Positions 6,116 to 14,168 of a stretch of DNA of 14,271 nt are shown here, one piece after another. A model generated the notes under the pieces. It did not search any database, was not told the origin of the DNA, and saw only the letters and a list, made by a program, of their open reading frames with translations. Made by a program: the position numbers and the translations under genes. The DNA lies in contig JAGHCS010000202.1 in NCBI GenBank assembly GCA_021160355.1, forward strand, positions 1 through 14,271. The letters run 5' to 3'. This DNA comes from Candidatus Cloacimonadota bacterium. Its GTDB lineage: Bacteria; Cloacimonadota; Cloacimonadia; JGIOTU-2. Numbering within the stretch: the stretch's first letter is position 1; the number at the start of each line of letters is the position of its first letter.

Positions 6116-7540
6116 TTAACCCCCGTAGTGTTCGAAGAATATTTTATACGCTTTATATGTTGAATAAATATCTCCCTTGCTAGAAATCTCAAAAGGAGAG
6201 TGCATTGCAAGAAGCGGGGTACCACAATCAATGACCTCTGCATTGTGCTCAGCCATAAATTTTGCGATAGTGCCACCTCCACCTATATCGACTTTGCCAA
6301 GTTCGCCAACCTGCCAGTTGATATTATGCGCATTAAAGAGTGCGCGCAATTTTGCAATGAATTCCGGATGTGCATCGTTTGAACCACTCTTTCCCCTTGA
6401 GCCCGTGAATTTTGTCAGGCAAACTCCGGACCCGAGAAGAGGTGCATTCTGTTTCTCGTGCACTTCTTTGAAAGACGGATTGATTGCAGCAGTCACATCA
6501 CCGGAAAGAATATTTGTTTTCGTTAATACTTTTCTTAAAATTTTTGAGCTGTCATATCCCTGAAATGTAATTATATCAGCAATAAAATCAATTATAAAAT
6601 CAGAACGGGCACCTGTGTTTCCTTCACTGCCTATCTCTTCTTTATCGGCAAGAAACACGATTGATGGAAGAGCGGGTTCATCACTGTCCAACAAAGCGCG
6701 AAGTGCAGTATAGGAACAAACTCTATCATCCTGTCCGTAAGCACCGACCATGCTTGCATCAATACCTACATCTTTGCTGAAAAAGGAAGGCACGATTTCA
6801 ATTTCCGCGCTGATAAAATCTTCTTCAGTAATACCATATTTTTCATAGAGAATATTCAGACAGTTCAATTTGACATTATCTTTCAGCTCATCATCAGGGA
6901 AGGGAATTGAACCAAAAAGGAGTTGAAGCTTGTCTGCATCAATGGCTTCAGAGATTTTTTTATCATTATAATTTTTAGCAAGATGGGGGAGAAGATCGGC
7001 AAAAGTGAAAACCGGATCGCCGTCATTATCACCAATGGAGATATCGATACGAGTGCCGTCTTCCTTAAATATAACACCATAGAGTGCGAGAGGAATTGCC
7101 ATCCACTGATATTTCCTGATACCGCCGTAGTAGTGGGTCAACATGATGCCGAGTTGTGTTGTGCCATCCTCGGAAAGAGGAACCTGTTTAAGATCGACAC
7201 GCGGCACATCGACATGGGCAACGATAAGATTGCAGCCATTTGAAATATCTTTTTTACCGGCTCTGAAAATTGCGATGTTCTTATCCCGATTTATTCTATA
7301 ATAACCGGGAACTTTTTTGGAAGGATCGGGATCAAGGGGTACAAATTTACGGGCTTTTAAAATTTGCTCAGTCAGCTCGATTGAAAGTCGCTCAGTCTTT
7401 GCTTCATCCATGAAAGCGCAAAATTCATCGGCAAAAACAAATGCATTTTCACGATCAGTTTCAGAGCTTATTTTCCAGAAGTTCTTCTTCTTGTATGAAA
7501 GCTTATCCTGCAGCTCTTTTCCTTTTGAAGATTTCGTCAT
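6116..7540 (-). CDS. M18 family aspartyl aminopeptidase
   Basis: This 474-residue cytoplasmic metallo-aminopeptidase removes N-terminal acidic residues from peptides. The M18 metal site is complete: AHVDVPR (His109, Asp111), GQDDRVCS (Asp271/272), DKEEIGSEG with the catalytic Glu301 and metal-binding Glu302, and MHSPFE (His447). The family motifs LSGDVTAAINP and GGGGTIAKF are also present. Length matches the bacterial M18 form (about 430-480). The start ATG at 7540 has AAGGA five bases upstream, and the dehydrogenase stop lies 11 nt upstream, the largest protein-gene gap in the run. Aspartate/glutamate released here could feed amino-acid catabolism together with the neighbouring dehydrogenase and PPDK, but that link is inference. 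The family assignment is secure; exact substrate preference is not shown by sequence. Confidence 0.93.
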   Translation of the reverse strand: MTKSSKGKELQDKLSYKKKNFWKISSETDRENAFVFADEFCAFMDEAKTERLSIELTEQILKARKFVPLDPDPSKKVPGYYRINRDKNIAIFRAGKKDISNGCNLIVAHVDVPRVDLKQVPLSEDGTTQLGIMLTHYYGGIRKYQWMAIPLALYGVIFKEDGTRIDISIGDNDGDPVFTFADLLPHLAKNYNDKKISEAIDADKLQLLFGSIPFPDDELKDNVKLNCLNILYEKYGITEEDFISAEIEIVPSFFSKDVGIDASMVGAYGQDDRVCSYTALRALLDSDEPALPSIVFLADKEEIGSEGNTGARSDFIIDFIADIITFQGYDSSKILRKVLTKTNILSGDVTAAINPSFKEVHEKQNAPLLGSGVCLTKFTGSRGKSGSNDAHPEFIAKLRALFNAHNINWQVGELGKVDIGGGGTIAKFMAEHNAEVIDCGTPLLAMHSPFEISSKGDIYSTYKAYKIFFEHYGG

Positions 7541-7551
7541 GAGATTCCTTT

Positions 7552-8670
7552 TTATAAATTTTTTGCAACAGCGTGTGCCATGTCAAGTGTGGAGGAAGTG
7601 CCGCCCATATCATAGGTGCGAACCTTTCCTTCTTCGATCACTTTTGCAATAGCACTCATAAGGCGGTCAGCTTTTTCTTTTTCACCTAAATAGTCAAGCA
7701 TAAGTTTTGTGGTGATAAGCATAGCTATAGGATTGACTTTATATTGTCCGGCATATTTGGGTGCGCTGCCATGAGTCGGTTCAAAAACAGCGAGTTTATC
7801 ACCGATATTTCCGCTCGCAGCAAAGCCGAGACCACCGACAAGTTGAGCACAGAGATCAGAAATGATGTCTCCAAACATGTTGCTGGAAACAAGTACTCCA
7901 TAGTTTTGAGGATTCTTGACCAGCCACATTGCCATTGCATCGACATTTGTTTCCCACAGTTCTATTTCAGGATAATCTTGAGCAACTTTTCGTGCTTCAC
8001 GCACCATCAAGCCGGAAGTTTCTCTGATGACATTCGGTTTTTCAACAACAGTCACAGATGAATAACCGTGCTTCTTTGCATATTCAAAAGCATTGCGAAC
8101 GATTCTGCTGCATGCTTTTCTTGTGAAGATTCTGCAGGAAAGCGCAAGATCATCAAGAGGTGTGTCAGCAAACTTTGCCATTTTTTTGTGATTCTTTGAG
8201 AGTGCGTCGAATACTTCTTCGGGTACAGGATGAAATTCCACACCTGAGTAGAGCCCTTCTGTATTTTCACGAAAAACAACAATATCAATATCATTTCTGT
8301 AATTGAGAGGATTTCCTTTGAATGCTTTGCAGGGTCTGAGGTTTGTATGGAGATTGAATTTCTGTCGTAAACCGACGATTGGGCTGGAGTACACAAGCCC
8401 CTTGCCCTGAAGTTCGGGGATGAGTTCTGCCTCAGCTTCCTGCTTAGGCTTAGACGTGATCGCACCAAAAAGGGCACAATCAACATTATTCAGAAGTTCA
8501 ACAGTTCTGTCCGGAAGGGGATTTCCTTCTGTTTTCCAGAATTCCCAGCCAATGTCACCATGGATGTATTCTGCATCCAGCTCAAGAGTATCAAGGATAA
8601 TTTTAGCAGCTTCCATCACGTCGTTTCCTACGCCGTCTCCTGGAAGCCATGCGATTTTGTATGAGCTCAT
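7552..8670 (-). CDS. Isocitrate/isopropylmalate dehydrogenase family protein, probably isocitrate dehydrogenase
   Basis: This is a 372-residue member of the beta-decarboxylating dehydrogenases, which oxidise and decarboxylate isocitrate, isopropylmalate or homoisocitrate using NAD(P) and Mg2+. Visible sites are LPGDGVG (9-15), the substrate arginines Arg102, Arg112 and Arg134 (in RENTEG), Tyr141 in YSGVE, Lys211 in EKPNV, and the metal aspartates Asp244, Asp268 and Asp272. The cofactor loop reads THGSAPKYAGQYKVNP, with Lys305, Tyr306 and Val312 matching the NADP-specific Escherichia coli enzyme rather than the Asp-Ile of NAD enzymes. However, the equivalent of E. coli Arg395 is Gly (TYDMGG). 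No leucine or lysine synthesis genes are nearby, which favours isocitrate. The start ATG at 8670 has GAGGAG upstream, formed by the end of greA; a further ATG at 8682 overlaps greA and was rejected. Confidence 0.88.
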   Translation of the reverse strand: MSSYKIAWLPGDGVGNDVMEAAKIILDTLELDAEYIHGDIGWEFWKTEGNPLPDRTVELLNNVDCALFGAITSKPKQEAEAELIPELQGKGLVYSSPIVGLRQKFNLHTNLRPCKAFKGNPLNYRNDIDIVVFRENTEGLYSGVEFHPVPEEVFDALSKNHKKMAKFADTPLDDLALSCRIFTRKACSRIVRNAFEYAKKHGYSSVTVVEKPNVIRETSGLMVREARKVAQDYPEIELWETNVDAMAMWLVKNPQNYGVLVSSNMFGDIISDLCAQLVGGLGFAASGNIGDKLAVFEPTHGSAPKYAGQYKVNPIAMLITTKLMLDYLGEKEKADRLMSAIAKVIEEGKVRTYDMGGTSSTLDMAHAVAKNL

Positions 8671-8671
8671 C

Positions 8672-9154
8672 TTACTCCTCATATGTGATATTTTTTATTG
8701 TATATTCTAATATGCCAACGGGAGCTTTTACTTTGACTGTTTCCCCAATATTCTTTCCAAGAAGTGCTTGTGCAATTGGTGATTTAAAAGAGATCATTCT
8801 CCCGTTCTTTGTTTTTCCTGTCTCATCTTCACCAACAATTTTGTAATTCAGTATTTTGTTTCTTCTTATATCAAGAAGCTCTACTGTTGCTCCGAAACGA
8901 ATAGAATTTTTATCAATATCATCTGAACTAATGACTTTCAGGCATGCAATTTTTGCTTGAAGTTTTGAAATTTCAGCTTCGATAAAACGTTGTTTTTCTT
9001 TAGCAGCATGATATTCGGCATTTTCGCTGAGATCGCCAAATTGACGGGCTCGCCCAATTTCTTCTATGATAGCGGGACGTTCTTCAAGAATGAGATGCTC
9101 CAGACGTTTACGCAAGTTATCAAGACCTTCTTTAGAAATATATTCCTGTGCCAT
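8672..9154 (-). CDS. greA: Transcription elongation factor GreA
   Basis: GreA enters the secondary channel of RNA polymerase and stimulates cleavage of backtracked transcripts. The 160-residue protein matches the family length of about 158. The N-terminal antiparallel coiled coil (about residues 1-78) carries the tip motif GDLSENAEYHAAKEKQ, with the acidic residues Asp41 and Glu44 that position Mg2+. The C-terminal FKBP-like domain follows, with VGEDETGKTKNGRMISFKSPIAQALLGK in two adjoining blocks and the typical GxxVxVxxPxG end (GETVKVKAPVG). The ATG at 9154 shares a base with the upstream TAA (TAATG), and the last codons form the ribosome binding site of the dehydrogenase. This is a confident call. 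Confidence 0.97.
   Translation of the reverse strand: MAQEYISKEGLDNLRKRLEHLILEERPAIIEEIGRARQFGDLSENAEYHAAKEKQRFIEAEISKLQAKIACLKVISSDDIDKNSIRFGATVELLDIRRNKILNYKIVGEDETGKTKNGRMISFKSPIAQALLGKNIGETVKVKAPVGILEYTIKNITYEE
8675..8680 (-). promoter_or_regulatory. Ribosome binding site of the dehydrogenase inside the end of greA
   Basis: GAGGAG is formed by the last two Glu codons of greA and is followed by its TAA, a G, and the dehydrogenase ATG at 8670 (4-nt spacing). This makes 8670 the likely start rather than the in-frame ATG at 8682, and ties the two genes together translationally. Confidence 0.7.
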
Positions 9155-9975
9155 TATGTTCTCTTGAATTTCTTTAATGTTTTTTCAGCGGTATATGCTG
9201 CTTTTTTTATGCGGATATTCCCGCTTTTTTCCCATCTCTCCACGATCTCTCGAATTAATTGAGAATTCTCAGATATTGAATCAGAAAGAATTTCAATGAA
9301 ATTGGGATTGTAGGTTGATTGATAGGATCTGTAGGTGTCGCGGTAAATCCTCTTATCAATTTTGTAGGTGCATTTCAATATCTGCACAATACCGTTACGT
9401 ATCATTTTGTTCTCAGAATTCCAAAAGGAGTCGATCTTGTGATTGATGGTCTTTGCTTTTGCTTTATTTATTTTCAGGTATTTACAAAGTGTTGCAAATG
9501 CGCAGTCAATGACGTCATCCTGTGGTTCCTGGCGTATTGTGTTGATAATATCATTAATATATTTGTCTGGATATTTTTTTAGTAGAGGAAGGGTAATATT
9601 ATCAAATATTTTCTTTATTTCACTTTTATCATGAGTGTCTGTAATAGCTTTTTTGAAGATGTCATCGTAATCACCGGGGTGTTTCAACATCACCTTGCTT
9701 ATCACATAGTTAAAGATCTTTTTGCCATTTTCGCCTTTTTTCTTTTGAATATAGAGCAAAAAATCAATATAGGTCTCAGGGTCGTTCTGAATAACTTTTC
9801 TCATCTCTTTTGCAACATACGTGATCACGGGTTGAGGTACTTCTCCATTTACCCGTTCAGGATATGCATTATAAATTATTTCAAAATCATAGTCTTTATC
9901 CGGTATCTTATGTTCAAGAAAATCCAGAGTGTCTTGTCGTAATCTTTGCTGCCAATCATAAGTAATTATCATCAT
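9154..9975 (-). CDS. Uncharacterised alpha-helical (possibly HEAT/ARM-like) protein
   Basis: I do not recognise this 273-residue protein. It is lysine- and isoleucine-rich and appears helical throughout. It has no signal peptide, membrane segment or catalytic motif that I can see. Repeating blocks such as FNYVISKVMLKHPGDYDDI, LPLLKKYPDKYINDIINTI and IREIVERWEKSGNIRIKKAA look like consecutive amphipathic helix pairs, as in HEAT/ARM-type scaffolds. The last block resembles the end of alkylation-repair type helical repeats only loosely. The N-terminus reads MMIITYDWQQRL. AAAGG upstream lies 3 nt from the first ATG (9975) and 6 nt from the second (9972), so the second may be the true start. It sits 6 nt after the protease stop and overlaps greA by one base. 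A cytoplasmic binding or scaffold role is possible but unproven. Confidence 0.7.
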   Translation of the reverse strand: MMIITYDWQQRLRQDTLDFLEHKIPDKDYDFEIIYNAYPERVNGEVPQPVITYVAKEMRKVIQNDPETYIDFLLYIQKKKGENGKKIFNYVISKVMLKHPGDYDDIFKKAITDTHDKSEIKKIFDNITLPLLKKYPDKYINDIINTIRQEPQDDVIDCAFATLCKYLKINKAKAKTINHKIDSFWNSENKMIRNGIVQILKCTYKIDKRIYRDTYRSYQSTYNPNFIEILSDSISENSQLIREIVERWEKSGNIRIKKAAYTAEKTLKKFKRT

Positions 9976-9981
9976 TAACCT

Positions 9982-12900
9982 TTATCGAATTATCGCAATT
10001 TTACCTTTTTTATATAAATCGGAATATTTTATCAAATAAAAATACATTCCGGAAGCCACTTTTTTGCCAGACTGATTTGAAAGATCCCACTCTGCACTAT
10101 TATAATCCTCAGAAAGAAATTCTGCGCTGAAGGTGTTCACAAGGTTTCCTTCAAGGTCATAGATATAGAAATCAGCAGAACCGGATGTCGGGAGATTTTG
10201 GAAATACAGAGTTTCATTTTCAATCGTTGCGGGATTGGGGAACACTGCAACATTATCAAGATCTGTGATAGGGATGGTGATCTTAATGAGATTTTTTCCC
10301 GGGAGAATGTAGTTACCTGCAAGATCCGTTACATTGAAAATTTTGATGAAGTATGGCTCTCCAACCGGTTTTATCTTATGGGTCAAAGTAAGTGTTACCG
10401 CTTCGTTATCGACTTGAATCCGGGAGATACTGTTCGCTTCAGCTATTTCCGGGAAGAGAAGTGTATAATTAGAAATGTTTCCTGCTGTAACGGGATCAAC
10501 GGTTTCATTATATCCAATATAAATTTCTTTGCTTCTCTCAAGTGAACTCGACGCAATATACGGTCTTGTCAAATCTTCCTGATACATGAATGCCAATATG
10601 GTGTCAGCCATGGGTGTGTTAAAGATACCAACGATATTCTCGACGCTTAGCATAAAAGGAGAATCTATTTCTTGGAGAGGGACGGCAAAAGTAAGGAGCA
10701 AACTTAGCTGACTGTTTGTGGGAATAACAGATTCGGGATATCCATACTCATTCAAATAAAAATTGGACACTTGTTCGCAATCTCTATTCAGAGTTTTATC
10801 AAAATTTAGTAATATGCTATTTAATGAGATCATATTAACAGAATGCAAAGAAGGGGGATCAATTGGAATTATCTCGGTAGGCAATGTCCTATAACTTTCC
10901 TGCCCGTCTTTGAATGCAGACAGGGAGTATTCGTAGAGACTGTCAGCAATGACATTGGAATCGAGATATGAGGTTTTATTTCCCGGAATTACTATCATTT
11001 CAATATTCTGACCCTGCTCTTTATAGAGGTAGAAAGAGTCCGCAATTTGAGCATTCCACGAAAAGGAAACGATATCTTTGCAAAGCGGCATGACGTAGAA
11101 ATTTTGGGGCATAGGAGTTGAAGGAGCGGGAGGATCAGTAGGAAAGGAGGAAAGTACGAGCACAAGAGAATCGTTTTGATCATAATGATTATATGCTGCT
11201 TTATAAGAACCGTCATTGTTTACATCAACGCAAACCGGCTGATACGTCCTATAGGATGAGCCAACCCACTGCGGAACTATATCATATGATTTCCCATTAT
11301 CAATGAGTTTATAAATATAAATATCGGGTGCAGCAGCAATAACGATCTCATCGGCGCCATCACCATCGAGATCGCCTACAGATAAACCATTATTCGAACT
11401 TACACCAGCAATCTGGATGTACTCAAGAAGCGTGGGATTTCCATCAATATATTTATACACACCATAAAGCCAGAACTGATTATTTACATCGTCATCGTCA
11501 TCAGAGTAACCACCCACAATGAATTCGAGAAGTCCATCTCCATCAAAATCTCCTACAGCATTGTAGTATGCATTTGGAATAGGAATTTTAAGAGAATCAA
11601 TGCGTGTAACAGAATAATTGTTATTGATTTGATAGATCAGTATATCTCCATCAATATCAGAGAAAAGGATATTTCTCTTGCTGTCATTATTCAGGTCGCC
11701 AAACCGGATGTTGGGAGAGAGTTCATTCCTTGAATATGTATGCGTATTATTGAGGATCATGCATTCTAGGTTAAAATTATCTCCACTTCTGGAATACACA
11801 TCATAATGGGAATAAGATCCGATTATATCTGCAGAACGCACTACCAGGTCGTCGCTTCCGTCGTTATTGAAATCATAAAAAGTGCCTGTATAAGCATCAT
11901 TAATGGAATTAACGTATCTGCTCGGATAAGAGGTTGGTGTAACTGCCTCGTATATCAGCATAGAATCTGCACGGTTTCCGAGTATCTCATGATTCCCATC
12001 CGCATCCGTATCGCCTATACTCCATGGAATAAAAGAATTGCTCATCGTATACACGACATCGAGTTCATTATTGATATTGTCATATTCACAAAAACGGACT
12101 GGACCGTATGAACCTTCATCTGGGAATTCCATAAAAACAAGCTCGATTTTGCCGTCTCCATCGATGTCATATTTATTCGAGCATAAATATACTGAGTGAG
12201 AATATGAAGCAATAGGATCAAATCCACTTGTGGATATGGTGCTGTTATCAATCGTAATAGCATCCGAAAAAATCGTGGAATTTTCGGAAAGTCCTGCGTG
12301 ATTTTGAATTGACAGATAGTATGAATAGGATTCATCAGGAAGGTGCTGAGGAAGTTTCATGGTCGTGAAATAATCGTATTTCTTCTGGATCAGGGAGAAT
12401 GTATCTGAATATGCTGAGAAACAGGTGGCGCAGAATTGTGAAGGTTCCGTTGCTGTTGAAAGAATGTAATAATCCTTTTTGTCAAAATTGTATCGAAATG
12501 TAGATGCAGTAGCATTTGGTACAAATTGAGGGGGAGTTCTGTCAACACTGATCTTTACGATATCAATATAATTTTTTCCATGTATATCTTTCATACTCAG
12601 ACGGATGTAGTATGTCGAATCCTGGATGCCGTTGATAATGAAAGTGCCGAGAGTATCATCAACAACCGGATCGGTATATAAGATTGGTTCAGGATTATGA
12701 GTGATGACGTCGAGCCAGTCATTTTCGACAGGCTCCTGTTTCGTAGTATAGCCTAGCGTGTAACAGAAGAAATTTTCGCAATATGCGGTTCCGATAATTG
12801 GAATATCCTGCATGTAGCCAGTATTATAAGGTGGATAAAAGATCGTGGACAACGGCTTAATATCTGCGCCTGCATTTTGCAAAAGTTTTTCCGCATCGAT

Positions 12901-14157
12901 AATCCCGTATCCATACACATTATCATACCCCTCATCTCCCAGGTCATTACAAGATATTTTGATAAGATTGTACACTTCAACATTAGAAAGGAGTGGATTC
13001 TGTGAAAGAAGTAAACCCGCACATCCTGCAACAAATGGCGCTGCCATCGAGGTGCCGCTTTCCGTCTTATATTCATTGTTAAGATAAGTACTATAAATAC
13101 TCAGACCAGGACCGCAGAGGTCTATACCTTCTCCGTAACTGGAGAATGAGCATATTTTAAGATTTTCATCAACCGCAGTGACAGACAGCACATTATCAAG
13201 AGCTGCCGGATATAAAAGCCCCACACCACCTTCATTGCCTGCAGAAGCAAAGACAGAAACCCCCAAATTATACGCATAATTGCAGGCATCGTTAATAATT
13301 GGAGCTAAGATCACATCTCCCCAGCTTATGCTTATTATCTGCGCACCGTTATCAGCAGCATAAACTATTGCTGCCGACACATCATCATCTTCAAGATATC
13401 CACCCAGGGTTGTGCGGAAACCTGCTCGAAGGTTCATGCATTTTGCAAACCATGTAGTGCCGGATACGCCAAGATGATTATTGGTTTGAGCAGAAATGAT
13501 CCCGGCGATATGCGTACCATGCCCGAGGTCGTCTCTCGGATCGTTGTCACGTTCGCGGAAATCTCCCATTGCATCGACAATATCCGTTTCTGTGAAGTCC
13601 CATCCCATCCAATCATCAATATATCCATTATGGTCATCGTCGAGAAAATTATCAGGAATTTCACCATGATTGATCCAGATATTCTGCTCAAGATCGGGAT
13701 GGTCATATTCAATTCCGGAGTCAATAATCGCAATGACAACCTGCTCATTCCCTTTTTCGATTTCCCATGCATTGTCTGCATTGATCGCCGGCAGACCCCA
13801 CTGTTGATAATAATATGAATCATTGGGCGTGATGGAGAGCATCTCATTCAAATAGTTAGGTTGAGTATAAATGATAGAGTCATCTTTTTGTGAAAGCTCC
13901 TCGAGCGCAGAGAAATCAATTTCTTTTTCACATGTAAATTTATAAATATGGAGATCGGGCTTCTCAATAATTGATTCTGATGACAAAATACCGAACTTAT
14001 CAAGGAAATTATCAAATGCATCGATACCTGTGGTGCCGTCTTTGAATACAACTTCTCTTGAGAAACGAGCTATTAGTTCATGAGACGAATAGTGCGGTTT
14101 CCCGAATAGCTGCGAAACACAAATAAGACACAAAAGGATGAGTACGATCTTTTTCAT
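9982..14157 (-). CDS. Secreted subtilisin-like (S8) protease with FG-GAP/VCBS propeller and C-terminal T9SS-type sorting domain
   Basis: This is a 1391-residue multidomain exoprotein. Residues 1-19 are a Sec signal (MKKIVLILLCLICVSQLFG). Residues 22-105 resemble a fervidolysin-type propeptide. The S8 domain (about 110-430) has Asp146 (IIDSG), His213 (GHGTH), oxyanion Asn308 (SAGNEG) and Ser370 (SGTSMAAP), so it should be active. A Ca-binding-like loop, DDDHNGYIDDWMGWDF, is also present. Ig/FN3-like regions follow to about 640. Seven FG-GAP/VCBS motifs (such as DIDGDGKIEL, DFDGDGLLEF, DLDGDGADEI) lie at about 660-990 and suit a seven-bladed calcium-binding propeller. An FN3 and two Ig-like domains lead to the end domain (about 1303-1391), with FPNPA, YDLEGNLV and GKKVASGMYFYLIK. 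This end domain resembles FlgD/T9SS type A sorting domains. The start at 14157 has AGGA upstream. It is probably a surface or extracellular degradative enzyme; the substrate is unknown. Confidence 0.92.
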   Translation of the reverse strand: MKKIVLILLCLICVSQLFGKPHYSSHELIARFSREVVFKDGTTGIDAFDNFLDKFGILSSESIIEKPDLHIYKFTCEKEIDFSALEELSQKDDSIIYTQPNYLNEMLSITPNDSYYYQQWGLPAINADNAWEIEKGNEQVVIAIIDSGIEYDHPDLEQNIWINHGEIPDNFLDDDHNGYIDDWMGWDFTETDIVDAMGDFRERDNDPRDDLGHGTHIAGIISAQTNNHLGVSGTTWFAKCMNLRAGFRTTLGGYLEDDDVSAAIVYAADNGAQIISISWGDVILAPIINDACNYAYNLGVSVFASAGNEGGVGLLYPAALDNVLSVTAVDENLKICSFSSYGEGIDLCGPGLSIYSTYLNNEYKTESGTSMAAPFVAGCAGLLLSQNPLLSNVEVYNLIKISCNDLGDEGYDNVYGYGIIDAEKLLQNAGADIKPLSTIFYPPYNTGYMQDIPIIGTAYCENFFCYTLGYTTKQEPVENDWLDVITHNPEPILYTDPVVDDTLGTFIINGIQDSTYYIRLSMKDIHGKNYIDIVKISVDRTPPQFVPNATASTFRYNFDKKDYYILSTATEPSQFCATCFSAYSDTFSLIQKKYDYFTTMKLPQHLPDESYSYYLSIQNHAGLSENSTIFSDAITIDNSTISTSGFDPIASYSHSVYLCSNKYDIDGDGKIELVFMEFPDEGSYGPVRFCEYDNINNELDVVYTMSNSFIPWSIGDTDADGNHEILGNRADSMLIYEAVTPTSYPSRYVNSINDAYTGTFYDFNNDGSDDLVVRSADIIGSYSHYDVYSRSGDNFNLECMILNNTHTYSRNELSPNIRFGDLNNDSKRNILFSDIDGDILIYQINNNYSVTRIDSLKIPIPNAYYNAVGDFDGDGLLEFIVGGYSDDDDDVNNQFWLYGVYKYIDGNPTLLEYIQIAGVSSNNGLSVGDLDGDGADEIVIAAAPDIYIYKLIDNGKSYDIVPQWVGSSYRTYQPVCVDVNNDGSYKAAYNHYDQNDSLVLVLSSFPTDPPAPSTPMPQNFYVMPLCKDIVSFSWNAQIADSFYLYKEQGQNIEMIVIPGNKTSYLDSNVIADSLYEYSLSAFKDGQESYRTLPTEIIPIDPPSLHSVNMISLNSILLNFDKTLNRDCEQVSNFYLNEYGYPESVIPTNSQLSLLLTFAVPLQEIDSPFMLSVENIVGIFNTPMADTILAFMYQEDLTRPYIASSSLERSKEIYIGYNETVDPVTAGNISNYTLLFPEIAEANSISRIQVDNEAVTLTLTHKIKPVGEPYFIKIFNVTDLAGNYILPGKNLIKITIPITDLDNVAVFPNPATIENETLYFQNLPTSGSADFYIYDLEGNLVNTFSAEFLSEDYNSAEWDLSNQSGKKVASGMYFYLIKYSDLYKKGKIAIIR

Positions 14158-14164
14158 AAAGCAA

Positions 14165-14168
14165 TCCT
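14165..14168 (-). promoter_or_regulatory. Ribosome binding site of the S8 protease overlapping the upstream stop codon
   Basis: AGGA uses the last two bases of the upstream TAG stop and lies 7 nt before the protease ATG (14157). This indicates that the barrel gene and the protease are co-transcribed and possibly translationally coupled. Confidence 0.65.

Noticed and set aside
11320..12180. Recurrent DNA motif resembling ccatcnccatcgagatc on the plus strand
   Set aside because: The similarity arises from codons for the repeated DxDGDG calcium loops of the propeller; spacing and flanks vary, so it is not a separate DNA repeat or CRISPR array.
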